From positions 1-64,000 of the forward strand of contig NZ_LR733827.1 in NCBI RefSeq assembly GCF_902506535.1: a DNA stretch of 64,000 bases. The letters run 5' to 3'. A program made the position numbers and the translations under genes. The stretch comes from Pseudomonas sp. 8Z. Lineage in GTDB: Bacteria > Pseudomonadota > Gammaproteobacteria > Pseudomonadales > Pseudomonadaceae. A model generated the notes under the pieces. It did not search any database, was not told where the DNA came from, and saw only the letters and a list, made by a program, of their open reading frames with translations. Below, piece after piece: positions 26,438-35,382 of this stretch (position 1 is its first letter; each line of letters begins with the position of its first letter).

Positions 26438-27493
26438 TTACACCTCGGCGTACATGCGGCCAGGGTTGAAGATACCCTGGGGATCGAGTTGGTTCTTCAA
26501 CTGGCGCTGGTAGCGCAGCAGCGGGGCGGCCAGCGGCTGGAAGGGATTGGCCTGGCCTCCCGCGAAGCAGGTGGCGTGACCGCCGAGCCCCCCCGTCACA
26601 CGCTGGATCAGATCGCCGTCGGCCTCGGTCTTCAGCCAGCGCTGCGCGCCGCCCCAGTCGATCAACTGGCGGCCTGGCAGGTCGAGCAGGCCGCTACCCA
26701 CTGGCAGCGACAGGCGCCACAGGGTGCCGCTGGCGCTAAAGAACGGCAGGCGCTGTTCACGTAGTTGCTGCCAGTAGAGGTTGTCGATTTCTTCGCCGCC
26801 CAGGCGCTGACGCGCAGCCTGCACCGAGCCCACGCCGCCTTCCAGGCGCAGGTGCAGCGCCGCGCCGTCATGGCTCGCGGCGCTGATCGGCAACGGTTGC
26901 TGGCCCCATTCGGCGAGCTTTTTCAGCGCCTGGCGAGCATCCAGATCGAGGCGCAGGCTGAGCACCTGGCGCGGCTTGGGCAGCACCTTGAGCGACACCT
27001 CGGTGAGCAGGCCAAGGCAGCCAAAACTGCCGGCCAGCAGGCGCGACAGGTCGTAACCGGCGACGTTCTTCATCACCTCGCCGCCGAAGCGCAGCAATTT
27101 GCCCTGGCCGGTGATGACGCGGGTGCCGAGCACCTGATCGCGCACCGAACCCGCCCACGGGCGGCGCGGGCCGGACAGCCCGGCAGCGACCATGCCGCCG
27201 AGGGTGGCGCCTGCGCCCAGGTGCGGCGGTTCGCACGGCAGCATCTGGTTGTTGGCCTGCAGCGCCGCTTCGATCTCGGCCAGCGGCGTACCAGCGCGGG
27301 CGGTCAGCACCAGTTCGGTGGGGTCGTAGCTGACGATGCCGCAGTGCATGCGGGTATCGAGCACTTCGCCGGTGGTGGCGCGGCCCAGATGAGCCTTGCT
27401 GGCGCTGCCCTGGATGCGCAGCGGTGTGGCGCTGTTGAGCGCGTGGTTGACCTGTTCCAGCAGCGCGGCGCTGGCGTCGAAATCTGCGTGCAT
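26438..27493 (-). CDS. glcE: glycolate oxidase FAD-binding subunit GlcE
   Basis: 351-residue flavoprotein subunit of glycolate oxidase, needed with GlcD and GlcF for glycolate to glyoxylate conversion. The FAD-binding type-4 (PCMH) fold is seen in ATLGGMVAAGLSGPRRPW and FGGEVMKNVAGYDLSRLLAG. It is shorter than GlcD and lacks its full C-terminal cap. The start overlaps the glcD stop (TGATG), indicating translational coupling. Confidence 0.94.
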   Translation of the reverse strand: MHADFDASAALLEQVNHALNSATPLRIQGSASKAHLGRATTGEVLDTRMHCGIVSYDPTELVLTARAGTPLAEIEAALQANNQMLPCEPPHLGAGATLGGMVAAGLSGPRRPWAGSVRDQVLGTRVITGQGKLLRFGGEVMKNVAGYDLSRLLAGSFGCLGLLTEVSLKVLPKPRQVLSLRLDLDARQALKKLAEWGQQPLPISAASHDGAALHLRLEGGVGSVQAARQRLGGEEIDNLYWQQLREQRLPFFSASGTLWRLSLPVGSGLLDLPGRQLIDWGGAQRWLKTEADGDLIQRVTGGLGGHATCFAGGQANPFQPLAAPLLRYQRQLKNQLDPQGIFNPGRMYAEV

Positions 27494-28992
27494 CAGAAAC
27501 GCTCCAGTTCCGGGAAGGGCAGTTGGCCGTGGTGCACGTGCATGGCGCCGAACTCGGCGCAGCGGTGCAGGGTGGGGATGTTCTTGCCCGGATTGAGCAG
27601 GCCTGCCGGGTCGAACGCCGCCTTCACCGCGTGGAACAGGGTGATCTCATCGCTGTTGAACTGCGCGCACATCTGGTTGATCTTCTCGCGGCCCACGCCG
27701 TGCTCGCCGGTGATGCTGCCGCCGACCTTGACGCAGAGTTCGAGGATCTTGCCGCCGATGGCCTCGGCGCGCTCCAGCTCGCCGGGCACGTTGGCATCGA
27801 AGAGGATCAGTGGGTGCATATTGCCGTCGCCAGCATGGAACACGTTGGCCACGCGCAGACCGTACTCTTCGGACAACTCGGCGATGCCGCGCAGCACGCC
27901 GGGTAGCTCGCGGCGGGGGATGGTGCCGTCCATGCAGTAGTAGTCCGGCGAGATGCGCCCGACCGCCGGGAAGGCGTTCTTGCGCCCGGCCCAGAATTTC
28001 ACCCGTTCGGCCTCGTCGCGGGCCAGGCGCACTTCGGTGGCGCCGGCCTTTGCCAGCACCTCACGCACGCGCTCGCAGTCATCGGCGACGTCGGCCTCCA
28101 CGCCGTCTAGCTCGCAGAGCAGGATGGCTTCGGCCTCCACCGGATAACCGGCGTGGATAAAGTCCTCAGCGGCGCGAATCGCCAGGTTGTCCATCATCTC
28201 CAGGCCGCCGGGGATGATGCCGGCGGCGATGATGTCACCGACCGCGCGGCCGGCCTTTTCCACCGAGTCGAAGGCGGCCAGCAGCACCTTGGCCACCTGC
28301 GGCTTGGGCAGCAGCTTGACCGTCACTTCGGTGACGATGCCGAGCATGCCCTCGGAGCCGGTGAACAGCGCCAGCAGGTCGAACCCCGGCGTATCCAGGG
28401 CGTCGCTGCCGAGGGTCATGAACTCGCCTTCGACGGTGAGGATGTCCACCTTGAGCAGGTTGTGCACGGTCAGGCCGTACTTCAGGCAGTGCACGCCTCC
28501 AGCGTTTTCGGCGACGTTGCCGCCAATGGAGCAGGCGATCTGCGAGGACGGGTCGGGGGCGTAATACAGGTCGAAGGGCGCGGCTGCCTGGGAAATCGCC
28601 AGGTTGCGCACACCGGGTTGCACGCGGGCGAAGCGGGCCTCGCGGTTGATCTCAAGAATCTGGTTGAAGCGCGCCATCACCAGCAGGATGCCTTTTTCCA
28701 GCGGCAGCGCGCCGCCGGACAGGCCGGTGCCGGCGCCGCGTGCGACCACCGGCACGCCACGGGCATGGCAGAGCTTGAGCAACTGCTGCACCTGCTCGAT
28801 ACGCTCGGGCAGCACCACCAGCATCGGCGTGGTGCGATAGGCGGACAGCCCATCGCACTCATAAGGCTTGAGGTCTTCCTGGGTATGCAGGATGCCGAGA
28901 TCGGGCAGGCGCTGGCGCAGCTCCGCCAGCAGGGCGGCCTTGTCGACCTCGGGTAGCGCGCCGTCGACGCGCTCGTCGTACAGAATGCTCAT
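27493..28992 (-). CDS. glcD: glycolate oxidase catalytic subunit GlcD
   Basis: FAD-linked 2-hydroxy-acid dehydrogenase that oxidises glycolate to glyoxylate; 499 residues, the usual length. The FAD-binding PCMH domain (about 55-235) contains VVARGAGTGLSGGALPLEKG and IGGNVAENAGGVHCLKYG. The C-terminal FAD-oxidase domain carries NVFHAGDGNMHPLILFD and GSITGEHGVGREK. It is first gene of the operon, divergent from glcC across about 235 bases holding two palindromic operators. Confidence 0.96.
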   Translation of the reverse strand: MSILYDERVDGALPEVDKAALLAELRQRLPDLGILHTQEDLKPYECDGLSAYRTTPMLVVLPERIEQVQQLLKLCHARGVPVVARGAGTGLSGGALPLEKGILLVMARFNQILEINREARFARVQPGVRNLAISQAAAPFDLYYAPDPSSQIACSIGGNVAENAGGVHCLKYGLTVHNLLKVDILTVEGEFMTLGSDALDTPGFDLLALFTGSEGMLGIVTEVTVKLLPKPQVAKVLLAAFDSVEKAGRAVGDIIAAGIIPGGLEMMDNLAIRAAEDFIHAGYPVEAEAILLCELDGVEADVADDCERVREVLAKAGATEVRLARDEAERVKFWAGRKNAFPAVGRISPDYYCMDGTIPRRELPGVLRGIAELSEEYGLRVANVFHAGDGNMHPLILFDANVPGELERAEAIGGKILELCVKVGGSITGEHGVGREKINQMCAQFNSDEITLFHAVKAAFDPAGLLNPGKNIPTLHRCAEFGAMHVHHGQLPFPELERF

Positions 28993-29092
28993 GGCAGGCT
29001 CAATCGTGGACGTTGTTGTTGTTATCGGTCATGTCGCGAACTTGGCAGCATCATTAGGTGCTGTGAGCGCCTGCGTCCATCTCTATTTATGC

Positions 29093-29103
29093 TGGTACGA
29101 CCA
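29093..29103. promoter_or_regulatory. GlcC operator, distal
   Basis: TGGTACGACCA is a perfect TGGT-N3-ACCA palindrome, the core recognised by FadR-family regulators of 2-hydroxy-acid genes (PdhR, LldR, GlcC type). It lies about 100 bases upstream of the glcD start. Confidence 0.7.
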
Positions 29104-29201
29104 GTTTCTTTCGGCAGTCTTTCAGCGTAAAAAGCATGAAATACCTGTAATAGCTGGCTAACGGTCAGTTTGGCTGCAGCTTCTCGTAGGCTTTGATTAA
29201 G

Positions 29202-29212
29202 TGGTACGACCA
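29202..29212. promoter_or_regulatory. GlcC operator, proximal to glcC
   Basis: A second identical TGGTACGACCA lies 109 bases from the first, 15 bases before the glcC ATG and overlapping its leader. The spacing is close to whole helical turns, compatible with looping between two dimers. Its place argues for autoregulation and for ATG 29228 rather than the upstream GTG 29201 as start. Confidence 0.7.
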
Positions 29213-29227
29213 GTTGTTGGAGGCGTG

Positions 29228-30001
29228 ATGGAGCTCAAGCAGAATACGGCGCGGCGTCAGGTCAGCGACGTGGTGGCCGAGCGGATCGAGCGGCTGATCG
29301 TCGATGGCGTGCTCAAGGTGGGTCAGCCGCTGCCGTCGGAACGGCGCCTGTGCGAGAAACTGGGCATCTCCCGCTCGGCGCTGCGTGAAGGGCTCAAGGT
29401 GCTGCGTGGGCGCGGCATTATCGAGACCGCGCATGGGCGCGACTCGCGGGTGGCCAAGCTCAGCGGCGAGCGCGACGCCAGCCCGCTGATGCACCTGTTC
29501 GGCTCGCAGCCGCGCACCCTGTATGACCTGCTGGAAGTGCGCGGCCTGCTCGAAGGCGAGTCGGCGCGCCTGGCGGCGTTGCGCGGCACCGACGCGGATT
29601 TCGTCATCCTCACCCGGCGCTACGAGGAGATGCTAGCCGCCCATGCGCAGGAGCAGCCGGTCGACCCACGCGAGCATGCGCGCCTCGATCACGCCTTCCA
29701 CCTGGCCATCTGCGAGGCTTCGCACAACCCGGTGCTGGTGCACACCCTGCAATCGCTGACCGACCTGATGCTCAGCACCGTATTCGCCTCGGTGAACAAC
29801 CTTTACCACCGCCCCGCGCAGAAGCGGCAGATCGATCGTCAGCATTCACGGCTGTACCACGCCGTGATCGAACGCCTGCCGGAACAGGCCCAGCGCGCCG
29901 CGCGCGACCACATCCACAGCATCCGCGACAACCTGCAGGAGATCGAGCAGGAAGAGCAGCGCCTGGTACGCGCCACCATGCGCCTGGAAGGCTGGGCATA
30001 A
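29228..30001 (+). CDS. glcC: glc operon regulator GlcC (GntR/FadR family)
   Basis: 257-residue FadR-type regulator. The N-terminal winged helix (about 8-75) shows GQPLPSERRLCEKLGISRSALREG up to the end of the wing, and the C-terminal FCD ligand domain (about 95-225) has metal-type residues in HARLDHAFHLAICEASHN and the later His in RQHSRLYHAV. By homology it senses glycolate or glyoxylate and activates glcDEFGBA. It is divergent from glcD. The start has TTGGAGGCG just before it. Confidence 0.92.
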   Translation: MELKQNTARRQVSDVVAERIERLIVDGVLKVGQPLPSERRLCEKLGISRSALREGLKVLRGRGIIETAHGRDSRVAKLSGERDASPLMHLFGSQPRTLYDLLEVRGLLEGESARLAALRGTDADFVILTRRYEEMLAAHAQEQPVDPREHARLDHAFHLAICEASHNPVLVHTLQSLTDLMLSTVFASVNNLYHRPAQKRQIDRQHSRLYHAVIERLPEQAQRAARDHIHSIRDNLQEIEQEEQRLVRATMRLEGWA

Positions 30002-30019
30002 GCTTCAAGCGACAAGAGC

Positions 30020-30072
30020 GTAGGGCGGGTGAAACCCGCCACCAATGCCCCGGCGGGTTGCACCCGCCTTAC
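30020..30072. repeat. GTAGGGCGGGTGAAACCCGCC-type inverted repeat
   Basis: GTAGGGCGGGTGAAACCCGC at the left and GGCGGGTTGCACCCGCCTTAC at the right form paired palindromes. The same element recurs inside the mdc operon at 58070-58131. Here it fills the gap between glcC and flgA and may serve as a shared transcription end. Confidence 0.8.
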
Positions 30073-30075
30073 CGG

Positions 30076-30885
30076 CTAGCGAAAGGTGCTGGTGACCACG
30101 CCTTCTTCCACCACTTGCGCCTCGATCACCTTTTGGCTGCCGAGGTTGCGCACGCGAATTACCTCGGCGGCGCGGCCATTGGCCAGGGCTTCGCCGCTGA
30201 CCGAGGCGGAGATGCCGTCCTGGCTGGCGATGATGGTCACCTGTTGGCCACGGCGTACCAGCAATGGTTCGCTGAGCAGGTTGGGGGCGATCAGTTGGCC
30301 GCTGCGGATACGTCGCTTGGCGCCCTGGCCGATCACGTCCTGCGGGTCGTTATAAAAGCCACGGACGTTGCGCGCGATGTTGATGTCCTGCAATTGCACC
30401 TGTTCGGCGCTGATGGTCTGGCCGCGTTCAATCACTGTCGCGGCGTGTGCCACGGGCAGTTGCACGCTGGCCTGTACCAAGGCCAGAACCTGCCAGCCCG
30501 CCCCATCGGCGCAACTGAGTTCGAGGCGCTGGCGCTCCAGCGGTGAGGGGTCGTCGCTGCGCCGTTCGACCTTTAGGGCCTGGCTGCACGGCGCAAGGTG
30601 CTCGGCATTGTTCAGCAAGGTGGTGCCCAAGCTGTGGCGCATGCCTTTCCAGGCTTCGCGTTTGGCTTGTGCTTGCAGTTGCTGTTGCATGTAGGTGGCG
30701 ATGGCCTGGTCGATTTGCTCGGCGGCGGCGGGTGCGGCTTGGGCGTGCGTGGCAGCGAGCAAAAGCAGGAGGGCGCAGGCGGAAAAGGCACTTCCGCATT
30801 TGCTCGGCAGGCCGCGTCGATGCGGAAAGCGGACGACACTCAAGGGCCGTGAGTTATCTATAAAACCTTTGTAAATCAAAAACAT
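30076..30885 (-). CDS. flgA: flagellar P-ring assembly chaperone FlgA
   Basis: Periplasmic chaperone for FlgI P-ring assembly. 269 residues from ATG 30885. The hydrophobic export segment is AFSACALLLLLAATHAQA (about 35-52), which is late for a signal peptide, so the true start may be further in (for example TTG 30843). The C-terminal SAF domain (about 145-265) shows VIERGQTISAEQVQLQDI, GQGAKRRIRSGQLI and LVRRGQQVTIIA. It is divergent from flgB, as in the lateral lfg locus; neither flgM nor flgN follows it. Confidence 0.85.
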   Translation of the reverse strand: MFLIYKGFIDNSRPLSVVRFPHRRGLPSKCGSAFSACALLLLLAATHAQAAPAAAEQIDQAIATYMQQQLQAQAKREAWKGMRHSLGTTLLNNAEHLAPCSQALKVERRSDDPSPLERQRLELSCADGAGWQVLALVQASVQLPVAHAATVIERGQTISAEQVQLQDINIARNVRGFYNDPQDVIGQGAKRRIRSGQLIAPNLLSEPLLVRRGQQVTIIASQDGISASVSGEALANGRAAEVIRVRNLGSQKVIEAQVVEEGVVTSTFR

Positions 30886-30902
30886 ATACCAGCCTTTGGG
30901 GT

Positions 30903-30919
30903 TGGGCACGCTTTGTGCT
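30903..30919 (+). promoter_or_regulatory. sigma-54 promoter of the flgBCDEFGHIJKL operon
   Basis: TGGGCACGCTTTGTGCT has -24 GG and -12 GC exactly 10 bases apart and 13 of the consensus positions of TGGCACG-N4-TTGCW in shape, one mismatch at -13/-14. It lies 41 bases before the flgB ATG. Confidence 0.65.
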
Positions 30920-30959
30920 GAAGGCCCTGCATGCAAAACCTTGGTAAGGGTGTCGGCCA

Positions 30960-31313
30960 ATGAGTATACGGATTGATGATGTGGTGGGCCTGCATTCGCG
31001 CGCGCTCGAACTGCGCATGCAGCGCAGTGAGATTCTCGCCGCGAATCTGGCCAACGAAGACACGCCGGGCTTTCAAGCGCGTGATATCGACTTCGCCGGT
31101 GAGATGCAGCGGCTCGATCCGCAGCAGCCGTTTTCTGCCAGCACGGCGGATCTCAAGTACCGCGTGCCGACCCAGCCATCGCAGGACGGCAATACCGTCG
31201 AGCTGAGCGTCGAGCAAACCGCCTTCTCCAAGAACTCCATGGATTTCCAGACCAGCCTGACCTTTATCAGCATGAAGCTGCGCGGTCTCAAACAAGCCAT
31301 CGAGGGGCGTTGA
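30960..31313 (+). CDS. flgB: flagellar proximal rod protein FlgB
   Basis: Rod subunit linking the MS-ring to the distal rod, exported by the flagellar secretion system. The 117 residues have the flagellar rod N-terminal motif EILAANLANEDTPGFQARDI and a C-terminal helix. It heads the operon, overlaps nothing upstream, and its stop lies 3 bases before the flgC ATG. Confidence 0.93.
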   Translation: MSIRIDDVVGLHSRALELRMQRSEILAANLANEDTPGFQARDIDFAGEMQRLDPQQPFSASTADLKYRVPTQPSQDGNTVELSVEQTAFSKNSMDFQTSLTFISMKLRGLKQAIEGR

Positions 31314-31315
31314 GC

Positions 31316-31744
31316 ATGGCGTTCGATTCCATTTACCGCATCGCCGGTTCGGCCATGAACGCGCAGACCGTGCGCCTTAATACCGTGGCCAGCAACCTGG
31401 CCAACGCCGACTCCGCCGCGAGCAAGGCTGAGGACGTGTACCAGCCACGTCGCCCGGTATTCGCTGCCGTGTATGACAACGACCAGTTAACCCGTGAGGT
31501 CGGCATGGGCAGCGCGCATGTGCAGATTCTCGACGTGGTCAGCGACAGCCGCGAGCCGGTGCGCCGTTACGAACCGGACAATCCACTGGCTGATGCCAGG
31601 GGCTATGTCTTCTATGCACCGGTCGATCAGATCGAGGAAATGACCGACATGATGTCGGCCACGCGCAGCTTCGAAACCAACGTCGAAGTGCTCAACCGCC
31701 TCAAGAGCATGCAGCAAGGCTTGCTCAAACTCGGAGAATCCTGA
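31316..31744 (+). CDS. flgC: flagellar proximal rod protein FlgC
   Basis: 142-residue rod protein with the N-terminal LNTVASNLANADSAASKAED motif and the C-terminal DMMSATRSFETNVEVLNRLK helix common to the rod/hook family. ATG 31316 is preferred to the in-frame TTG 31310 because GAGGGG precedes it at proper distance. Its stop overlaps the flgD ATG. Confidence 0.93.
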   Translation: MAFDSIYRIAGSAMNAQTVRLNTVASNLANADSAASKAEDVYQPRRPVFAAVYDNDQLTREVGMGSAHVQILDVVSDSREPVRRYEPDNPLADARGYVFYAPVDQIEEMTDMMSATRSFETNVEVLNRLKSMQQGLLKLGES

Positions 31745-32421
31745 TGGCCACGGTCAGCAATGACACCCAGAACAGCGCCGTATATGGCATCGACGAGGCG
31801 GTGAAGCAGTCGGTCAATGTCAGTGACGCGGCGCAGTTGGAAAACAACTTCCTCACCCTGATGGTCGCGCAGATCCAGAATCAGGATCCGACCAGCCCGG
31901 TGGACAGCACTGAGTTCCTCAACCAGTTCGCCGCCATGAGTCAGGTCAAGAGCCTGGAGAACATGGCCTCGCTGAGCACCAGCAATCTGGTGCTGATGGA
32001 TAACCTGCAGACCCTCACGGCTGCTGGCCTGGTCGGCCAGGAGGTGACGGTGGCAGTCGAGCAACTGGATCTGGGTGAGGACAAGGTCACAGGTAACATC
32101 AACCTGGAGCATGCCGCGGGTCAGTTGACGCTCAAACTCACCGACAGCAACGGCGTGAGCCGGGAGATCGAGATGGGCTCGCAGGCGCCTGGGTTAATGC
32201 CTTTCGAGCTGGACCCGCAGGCACTCGGTTTGGCCCCCGGCACCTACGCGGTCGAGGTCAGCAGTGACAGTGGCGAGTACCCCAAGGTCGAGGTGGTCGG
32301 GCGTGTCAGCCATGTACGCGTCAGTAGCGAAGGCCCGGTGCTGGATGTCGCGGGTGTTGGCTCTGTGCCCTTCTACAACATCACCGAATTCGGCCAGCCG
32401 CAGACAACCAGTCTGCTCTGA
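31744..32421 (+). CDS. flgD: flagellar hook cap FlgD
   Basis: Scaffold that caps the growing hook; 225 residues. N-terminal FlgD motif (about 30-75): NNFLTLMVAQIQNQDPTSPV and STEFLNQFAAMSQVKSLENM. The C-terminal FlgD Ig-like/tudor region (about 85-220) is beta-rich. Coupled to flgC by overlapping start and stop. Confidence 0.92.
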   Translation: MATVSNDTQNSAVYGIDEAVKQSVNVSDAAQLENNFLTLMVAQIQNQDPTSPVDSTEFLNQFAAMSQVKSLENMASLSTSNLVLMDNLQTLTAAGLVGQEVTVAVEQLDLGEDKVTGNINLEHAAGQLTLKLTDSNGVSREIEMGSQAPGLMPFELDPQALGLAPGTYAVEVSSDSGEYPKVEVVGRVSHVRVSSEGPVLDVAGVGSVPFYNITEFGQPQTTSLL

Positions 32422-32457
32422 TCGCTCTCTTCCCGTTTCTGCAAAGGTTCAGTCGCC

Positions 32458-33645
32458 ATGAGTTTCAACATCGCCATGACCGGCCTCAGTGCCGTCAACG
32501 AACAGCTCAACACCATCAGCAATAACATCGCCAACGCCGGTACCACGGGTTTCAAATCCTCGCGTACCGAGTTCGGCAGCATCTATGCCGACAGTCAGGC
32601 GATGGGCGTCGAGGTGCTGGCCAGCACGCAGAGCATCAGCCAGGGTGGCTCTCTGGTGACCACCGGGCGCAACCTGGATCTGGCCATCTCCGGTGGCGGT
32701 TTCTTCGTCACCCGTGGCAGTAACGGCGACATCAGCTACACCCGCGCAGGGGTGTTCGGCGCTGATCGGAACAATTTCATCGTCAATGCCGCCGGGCAGA
32801 CGTTGCAGGGCTATTCGGTCGACGCCGCCGGCAACTTGTTGACCGGTGCCATGGGCGATCTGCAATTGCAGACCGCTAACCTGCCGGCCAAGGCCACCGA
32901 CAGCCTCGAATTCACCATGAACCTGGATTCCAACCAGGACGTGCCGACGGTTGCGCCGTTCGATCCGGCCAACGTCAACACCTACAACTCCACCTACACC
33001 ACCAAGATTTTCGACTCCCAGGGTAAGGAACACACCCTGACCCAGTATTTCGTCAAAGCCGCCGACAACAACTGGAACGCCCATTACTACGCCGATGGCG
33101 CCTCCGTTGGCGGCCCGCAGGCGCTGACGTTCGCCACCAACGGCGCACTGGCCACGCCAGCCGCCCCGGTCAATGTTGGTTTCGCCTTGCCGGGTGTCGA
33201 CGCCATGAGCATCGACATCGATTACGGCGTTTCCAGCCAGTACGGCTCGGACTTCCTGGTCAGCACCAACCGCCCTAACGGTTACGCGGCAGGCGAGCAG
33301 ACCGGCCTGTCGGTGGAGAAGGACGGCATGGTCTACGCCAACTACAGCAACGGCCAACGCATGCTGCAGGGCCAAGTGGCTTTGGCCAACTTCACCAATG
33401 CCGGTGGCTTGAAGAGCGTCAGCGGCACCGCCTGGGTGGAAACGGCCGATTCCGGGGTGGCGTTGATCGGTGCGCCGGGCCTTGGCTCGTTTGGCGAACT
33501 GGTGGCCGGTTCGTTGGAAAACTCCAACGTCGACCTGACCCAGCAACTGGTCGGCCTCATGGAAGGCCAGCGTAACTACCAGGCCAACACCAAGGTGCTG
33601 ACCACTAACGACGAACTCACCCAAGTGCTGTTCAACGCGATCTGA
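32458..33645 (+). CDS. flgE: flagellar hook protein FlgE
   Basis: Subunit of the flexible hook, 395 residues. N-terminal rod/hook signature (SFNIAMTGLSAVNEQLNTIS, NNIANAGTTGFKSSRTEFGS), a FlgE central D2 domain (about 170-290), and the C-terminal helix (LVGLMEGQRNYQANTKVLTT). It is the lateral hook gene by context. Confidence 0.95.
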   Translation: MSFNIAMTGLSAVNEQLNTISNNIANAGTTGFKSSRTEFGSIYADSQAMGVEVLASTQSISQGGSLVTTGRNLDLAISGGGFFVTRGSNGDISYTRAGVFGADRNNFIVNAAGQTLQGYSVDAAGNLLTGAMGDLQLQTANLPAKATDSLEFTMNLDSNQDVPTVAPFDPANVNTYNSTYTTKIFDSQGKEHTLTQYFVKAADNNWNAHYYADGASVGGPQALTFATNGALATPAAPVNVGFALPGVDAMSIDIDYGVSSQYGSDFLVSTNRPNGYAAGEQTGLSVEKDGMVYANYSNGQRMLQGQVALANFTNAGGLKSVSGTAWVETADSGVALIGAPGLGSFGELVAGSLENSNVDLTQQLVGLMEGQRNYQANTKVLTTNDELTQVLFNAI

Positions 33646-33654
33646 GGCTGACCC

Positions 33655-34386
33655 ATGGACCGTCTCGGTTACACCGCAATGACCGCCGCCAGCCGCACCA
33701 TGAGTTCGCTCACGGTGCGCGCCAACAACCTGGCCAACGTCAATACCCCCGGCTTTCGCGCCGACCTGGAACAGGCTCAGGCTCTTGCCGTCGAGGGCTA
33801 CGGCTACGACAGCCGCCACCTGGCGCAGGTCAAGAACAATGGCGTGAACCTCACGCCTGGCGCGCTGATGGCCACCGGCCGCGATCTCGATGTGGCGATT
33901 CAGGGGCAGGGCCTGTTCGTCGTCGAGGGCGACAACGGTGCCGAGCGCTACACCCGCAATGGTGCGCTGCAGGTCGATGCCGAGTTGCGCCTGACCCTCA
34001 ATGGGCGCCCGGTGATGGGCGAGGGCGGCCCCATCGTGCTGCCCGAGTACGACAGCCTGAGCATTGGTCGCGATGGCACGGTGTCGGTCATCCCGCGTGG
34101 CGATTTCGTCACCGCCGAGGTTGACCGCATCCGCGTGGTGGATGTCGATGCTGGCGCGCTGAGCAAGGACGAAAGCGGCCTGCTGTCGCGCACCGACGGC
34201 CAGCCCGCCGAGGATCTGGAAACGCCGCTAGTGGTGTCCGGTTATCTGGAGGCGAGCAACGTCGGCGCCATCGACCAACTGGTAGCGACCATGAGCCTGA
34301 ATCGCCTGTTCGAGACGCAGGTGAAGATGATGAAGGCGGCTGAAGACCTCTCTGAGGCCGGCAACCGCATGATCCGCGGCGGTTGA
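33655..34386 (+). CDS. flgF: flagellar distal rod protein FlgF
   Basis: 243-residue rod protein of the FlgF/FlgG class: NNLANVNTPGFRADLEQAQA near residue 22, the SIGRDGTVSVIPRG repeat in the middle, and a C-terminal MSLNRLFETQVKMMKAAED helix. A 205-base repeat stack separates it from flgG. Confidence 0.93.
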   Translation: MDRLGYTAMTAASRTMSSLTVRANNLANVNTPGFRADLEQAQALAVEGYGYDSRHLAQVKNNGVNLTPGALMATGRDLDVAIQGQGLFVVEGDNGAERYTRNGALQVDAELRLTLNGRPVMGEGGPIVLPEYDSLSIGRDGTVSVIPRGDFVTAEVDRIRVVDVDAGALSKDESGLLSRTDGQPAEDLETPLVVSGYLEASNVGAIDQLVATMSLNRLFETQVKMMKAAEDLSEAGNRMIRGG

Positions 34387-34397
34387 TGGGAACGCCC

Positions 34398-34571
34398 GTA
34401 GGGTGGGCTCCAGTCGTAGGGTGGGCTTCAGCCCACCTGGTTGCTCTGCAATGGTGGGCTAAAGCCCACCCTACAGCGGATCGCCGCCCGGCCCACCCTA
34501 CGGGTGACCGAACACGACGAGTAGCCCGGATGCAATCCGGGAACGATTTCCCCGGATTGCATCCGGGCTAC
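34398..34571. repeat. stack of three palindromic repeats inside the flg operon
   Basis: GTAGGGTGGGCTTCAGCCCACC and its partner (34398-34501) are followed by GTAGCCCGGATGCAATCCGGG with its inverted copy (34521-34571). These families recur at 47559-47640 and at 24716-24773. The stack fills the flgF-flgG gap and ends 20 bases before the flgG ATG, so it may affect flgG translation or message stability. Confidence 0.8.
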
Positions 34572-34591
34572 AGACAAACGAGGTAACGCAC

Positions 34592-35377
34592 ATGAGTTCC
34601 GCACTGTGGGTCAGCAAGACTGGCCTGGCTGCTCAGGATACGGCGATGAGCGCCGTGGCCAACAATCTGGCCAACGTCAACACCACGGGCTTCAAGAGCG
34701 ACCGCGTGGTGTTCGAGGATCTGTTCTACGCCATCGAGAAGCAGCCCGGTGCTCAGGCGGATCAGGTCAATACCGTGCCGTCGGGTATTCAGCTCGGCAG
34801 CGGCGTGCGCGTGGCCGGTACGCAGAAGGTGTTCACCGAAGGCAGCATCCAGACCACCGGTCAGCCGATGGATCTGGCCATCATCGGCAGCGGTTTCTTT
34901 CAGGTTGAAGCGCCTAACGGCGACATCTACTACACCGAAAGCGGCCAGTTCCAGCTCAACGCCGAAGGCGTGATCGTCAACGCTCAGGGCCTGCCGCTGA
35001 CGCCGAACATCGAAGTGCCCGCCGGCAGCAGCCGCTTCACCGTGGGCAGCGACGGCACCGTCACCGCCGTGCTGGCCGGTGACACCCAGCCCAGTGAGCT
35101 GGGCCAGATTACCCTGGTCAATTTCCCCAATCCGGGCGGCCTGGAAGCGCTGGGCGGCAACCTCTATCGCGAAACTGTAGCCAGCGGCGAGCCGGCCGAA
35201 GGCGCGCCGGGTGAAGAAGGCCTCGGCAACCTCAAGCAAGGCGTGCTGGAAGGCTCCAATGTGCAGGTGGTCGAGGCCATGGTCAACATGATCTCCATTC
35301 AGCGTGCCTACGAGGCCAACGCCAAGGTGCTCGATGCTGCATCAGGCATGCAGCAGTTCCTCAACCAGACCGTGTGA
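34592..35377 (+). CDS. flgG: flagellar distal rod protein FlgG
   Basis: 261-residue distal rod subunit. N-terminus SALWVSKTGLAAQDTAMSAV, then NNLANVNTTGFKSDRVVFED, the FTVGSDGTVTAVLAG repeat, and the C-terminal MVNMISIQRAYEANAKVLDA helix. Length and motifs are standard. The ATG follows GAGGTAACGCAC. Confidence 0.95.
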   Translation: MSSALWVSKTGLAAQDTAMSAVANNLANVNTTGFKSDRVVFEDLFYAIEKQPGAQADQVNTVPSGIQLGSGVRVAGTQKVFTEGSIQTTGQPMDLAIIGSGFFQVEAPNGDIYYTESGQFQLNAEGVIVNAQGLPLTPNIEVPAGSSRFTVGSDGTVTAVLAGDTQPSELGQITLVNFPNPGGLEALGGNLYRETVASGEPAEGAPGEEGLGNLKQGVLEGSNVQVVEAMVNMISIQRAYEANAKVLDAASGMQQFLNQTV

Positions 35378-35382
35378 TCGCC

